A stretch of 7,774 bases of DNA from Deltaproteobacteria bacterium (lineage in GTDB: Bacteria > Desulfobacterota_B > Binatia > UBA9968), in NCBI GenBank assembly GCA_027297485.1, contig JAPUHZ010000414.1:1-7774 (forward strand), read 5' to 3'. Shown here one piece after another: positions 6,781 through 7,774 of this stretch (positions are counted from its first letter, which is position 1; each line of letters opens with the position of its first letter). The notes beneath the pieces were generated by a model, which was not told the origin of the DNA, did not search any database, and worked only from the letters and a program-made list of their open reading frames with translations. Made by a program: the position numbers and the translations under genes.

Positions 6781-7076
6781 GTCACATGATTAATTATCGC
6801 AATCCAGACCGAATCAATATTTTGATACACAACGAAGCACGGGTTTGAAAGGGTCGCTTGTCATAGCCGTGTTGTCGCCATTATCAGCACCTCCTAGTAC
6901 AGAAAATCCGGCGTGTCAAGTTCTTTCCGGCACACCAGGCACGATGGAACATGCTCGCTGAGACTTTGTGAAACACTCTGGAGGAGCATATCCGACGATT
7001 GCGATGGCGGTCAAGTCCGGGTATTCTGCTTTAGAGCTCAAGAGGAGAGTACTTGACAGTGACAGCGGCTAGCAGT
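6781..7076. other. tctC upstream region with mini reading frames, no full gene
   Basis: On the minus strand a perfect AGGAGGTG (plus-strand 6888-6895) sits eight bases, counted from AGGAGG, before ATG 6881. That ATG opens only six codons (MATTRL), and its TGA overlaps another ATG (ATGA) that opens 16 codons (MTSDPFKPVLRCVSKY). A TTGACA (plus-strand 6914-6919) lies upstream at 17-base spacing from TAGGAG, but that poor -10 box coincides with the ribosome binding site. On the plus strand a 34-codon frame, 6968-7072 (VKHSGGAYPTIAMAVKSGYS), has no recognised relative. These may be leader peptides or worn gene ends left by rearrangement. Confidence 0.3.
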
Positions 7077-7571
7077 AATGTGTACACGAACACGGTCTCC
7101 GCCGCCTCGTTTCGTTCGATCGGTGGGCCTCAAACCGCCTGGGCCAACGAGTCGCAGATGGACATTCTTGCCCGGAAGCTTGGTCTCGACCCGGTAGCAT
7201 TCCGTTTGAAGAACCTGCTGCACCGCGGTGAGGAGCTCAGGCCCAAGGGCAAACCGCTCGATGCAGACTTGAGGGAAGGCCTCCGGCTGGTCACAGACGA
7301 GATCGGCTGGGATGGACCCGTTTCGAGTACGGGAGCGGGCCGAGGACTGGCTTTTGGCGTCACGGACCCGGGTGCACCCCTCGCTTCGACCTCAACCGTG
7401 CACGTCCTCTCGGACGGCAGCGTGGTTCTCCTGGTCGGGACATCAGAGATCGGGCAGGGATCGAGGACGGTTATGAGCCAGATCGTGGCCGAAGAGCTGC
7501 ACGTGCCTCTGGAAAAGGTCCGGGTGCGCCCGCCGGATACGGCCTATACGCCTTACGACAGTTTTTCTTGA
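7077..7571 (+). pseudogene. Xanthine dehydrogenase/aldehyde oxidase-family molybdopterin subunit, middle fragment
   Basis: An uninterrupted frame encodes the middle of a molybdenum hydroxylase large subunit. Recognisable blocks are VYTNTVSAASFRSIGGPQTA (7080-7139), a form of the molybdopterin loop usually seen as YRGxGxPQ; ESQMDILARKLGLDPVAFRL; and GTSEIGQGSRTVMSQIVAEE (7437-7496), with the conserved glutamine-glycine turn. The family block TPYDS follows at 7548-7562. There the similarity stops, the frame adds two residues and ends at TGA 7569-7571. The C-terminal third, which carries the catalytic GxGE glutamate, is missing, and so is everything before VYTNTV. A TTG at 7053 with a GGAG-type sequence upstream could start translation, but the first eight residues (TVTAASS) are not family-like. 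The missing N-terminal portion matches the opposite-strand fragment at 3109-4116 at exactly this junction. The -35 box of the next feature overlaps its stop codon. Confidence 0.88.
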
Positions 7572-7596
7572 CTTTCGTTTTTTCTTCGTCTATATA
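7568..7596 (+). promoter_or_regulatory. Strong sigma-70-like promoter for the structured RNA
   Basis: TTGACT at 7568-7573 and TATATA at 7591-7596 are separated by a T-rich spacer of exactly 17 bases. Five of six bases match the -35 consensus and five of six the -10. Transcription would start at about 7602-7605, just before the first stem of the structured RNA. The -35 box begins one base before the stop codon of the hydroxylase fragment. Confidence 0.6.
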
Positions 7597-7601
7597 CCCT
7601 T

Positions 7602-7745
7602 CCGATAGTTAGGGCAGAAGGGAACATGAAGGTTGCCCCTTCCCTCGGGGTAAAGGATCTGCCCGAACACAGATCGGACTGAGGACGGGAGCCCGATTCT
7701 CTATCAGATGGATGAGTCTGTCTGGGAGAATCGGGCTTTCTTGTT
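7602..7745 (+). ncRNA. Putative structured small RNA or leader, family not recognised
   Basis: About 140 bases lie between the promoter and the terminator. A closing stem GGGCAG (7612-7617) with CTGCCC (7659-7664) encloses CCCC (7636-7639) with GGGG (7647-7650). The loop TTCCCT (7640-7645) is also complementary to AGGGAA (7619-7624). A competing stem GATCTG (7656-7661) with CAGATC (7670-7675) shares bases with the closing stem, so the two are mutually exclusive. The last hairpin is the terminator. No plausible protein frame is present. I compared it by eye with 6S, SRP, tmRNA and common riboswitch cores and saw no match. It could be a free small RNA, an attenuator for a gene beyond the window, or the RNA of a mobile element inserted in the hydroxylase gene. 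Confidence 0.45.
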
Positions 7746-7747
7746 TG
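7690..7747 (+). terminator. Intrinsic terminator with a perfect 12-bp stem
   Basis: AGCCCGATTCTC (7690-7701) pairs perfectly with GAGAATCGGGCT (7726-7737). The 24-base loop itself can form CAGA (7705-7708) with TCTG (7721-7724). The T-rich tail TTTCTTGTTT (7737-7746) follows the stem. The tail is interrupted by C and G, but the stem is long and GC-rich at its base. Nothing recognisable follows in 7748-7774. Confidence 0.65.
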
Positions 7748-7774
7748 TGGAGAGCTTCCATCTGGTAGAGTTTT

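Noticed and set aside
6891..6919. Minus-strand promoter TTGACA-17-TAGGAG upstream of tctC
   Set aside because: The -10 box matches only half the consensus and coincides with the ribosome binding site of the mini frame, so it could not drive that frame. Kept only as a note.
3109..7080. Programmed invertible switch (site-specific recombinase type)
   Set aside because: No matching inverted repeats were seen at the two junctions and no recombinase gene is in the window.
7619..7650. Fully formed H-type pseudoknot in the small RNA
   Set aside because: The loop AGGGAA-TTCCCT pairing and the CCCC-GGGG stem would leave one base to cross a six-base-pair stem, which is sterically unlikely. They are better read as alternatives or partial pairings.
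1..7774. CRISPR array, tRNA, rRNA or a complete insertion sequence
   Set aside because: No regularly spaced repeats, cloverleaf-like sequence, ribosomal RNA segment or transposase frame was seen.

Overview
The window is bacterial. It carries the uptake and first-steps part of an organic-acid catabolic locus, and that locus has been rearranged. The expanded tripartite tricarboxylate transporter (TTT) family, a split sulfopyruvate-decarboxylase-like enzyme and a xanthine-dehydrogenase-family molybdenum hydroxylase together suggest a free-living soil, sediment or marine heterotroph. A proteobacterium or an uncultured lineage of similar lifestyle would fit, but the sequence alone does not fix the taxon. 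GC content looks moderate and codon use does not shift sharply between the main genes.

Layout from left to right. Positions 1-945 (accessory-looking): a good sigma-70-type promoter at 101-129 points into a short plus-strand gene (about 300-674) with a HEPN-type R-x4-H motif; its N-terminal part looks frameshifted or missing. 675-945 holds no convincing gene. 946-2991 (minus): a TctA-TctB fusion, the membrane part of a TTT transporter. About 3109-4116 (minus): the N-terminal part of a molybdopterin-binding aldehyde oxidase/xanthine dehydrogenase large subunit, carrying two single-base frameshifts. 4154-4792 and 4786-5283 (minus): the beta and alpha subunits of a thiamine-diphosphate 2-oxoacid decarboxylase. 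5284-5660: intergenic, with two short dyads. 5661-6770 (minus): a TctC periplasmic binding protein. About 7077-7562 (plus): the middle part of a molybdenum hydroxylase large subunit, broken at both ends. 7568-7747 (plus): a strong promoter, a compact structured RNA and an intrinsic terminator.

The most striking point is that the two hydroxylase fragments lie on opposite strands about 4 kb apart, yet they fit together at the same point of the protein. The minus-strand piece stops at a motif reading IPHIRVES. The plus-strand piece resumes at VYTNTV, which is the next expected block. Flipping the segment of about 3.1-7.08 kb would restore one continuous gene and put tctA and the tctC-decarboxylase-hydroxylase operon back to back around one divergent promoter region. 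The simplest reading is a roughly 4-kb inversion with one breakpoint inside the hydroxylase gene. The second end of that gene is also cut, exactly where a promoter-RNA-terminator unit begins.

If the ancestral locus worked as a unit, TctC would capture a carboxylate in the periplasm and TctA-TctB would import it. The ThDP enzyme would decarboxylate a 2-oxoacid to an aldehyde, and the molybdenum hydroxylase would oxidise the aldehyde to an acid. The substrate cannot be read from the sequence, and the hydroxylase step now looks lost.
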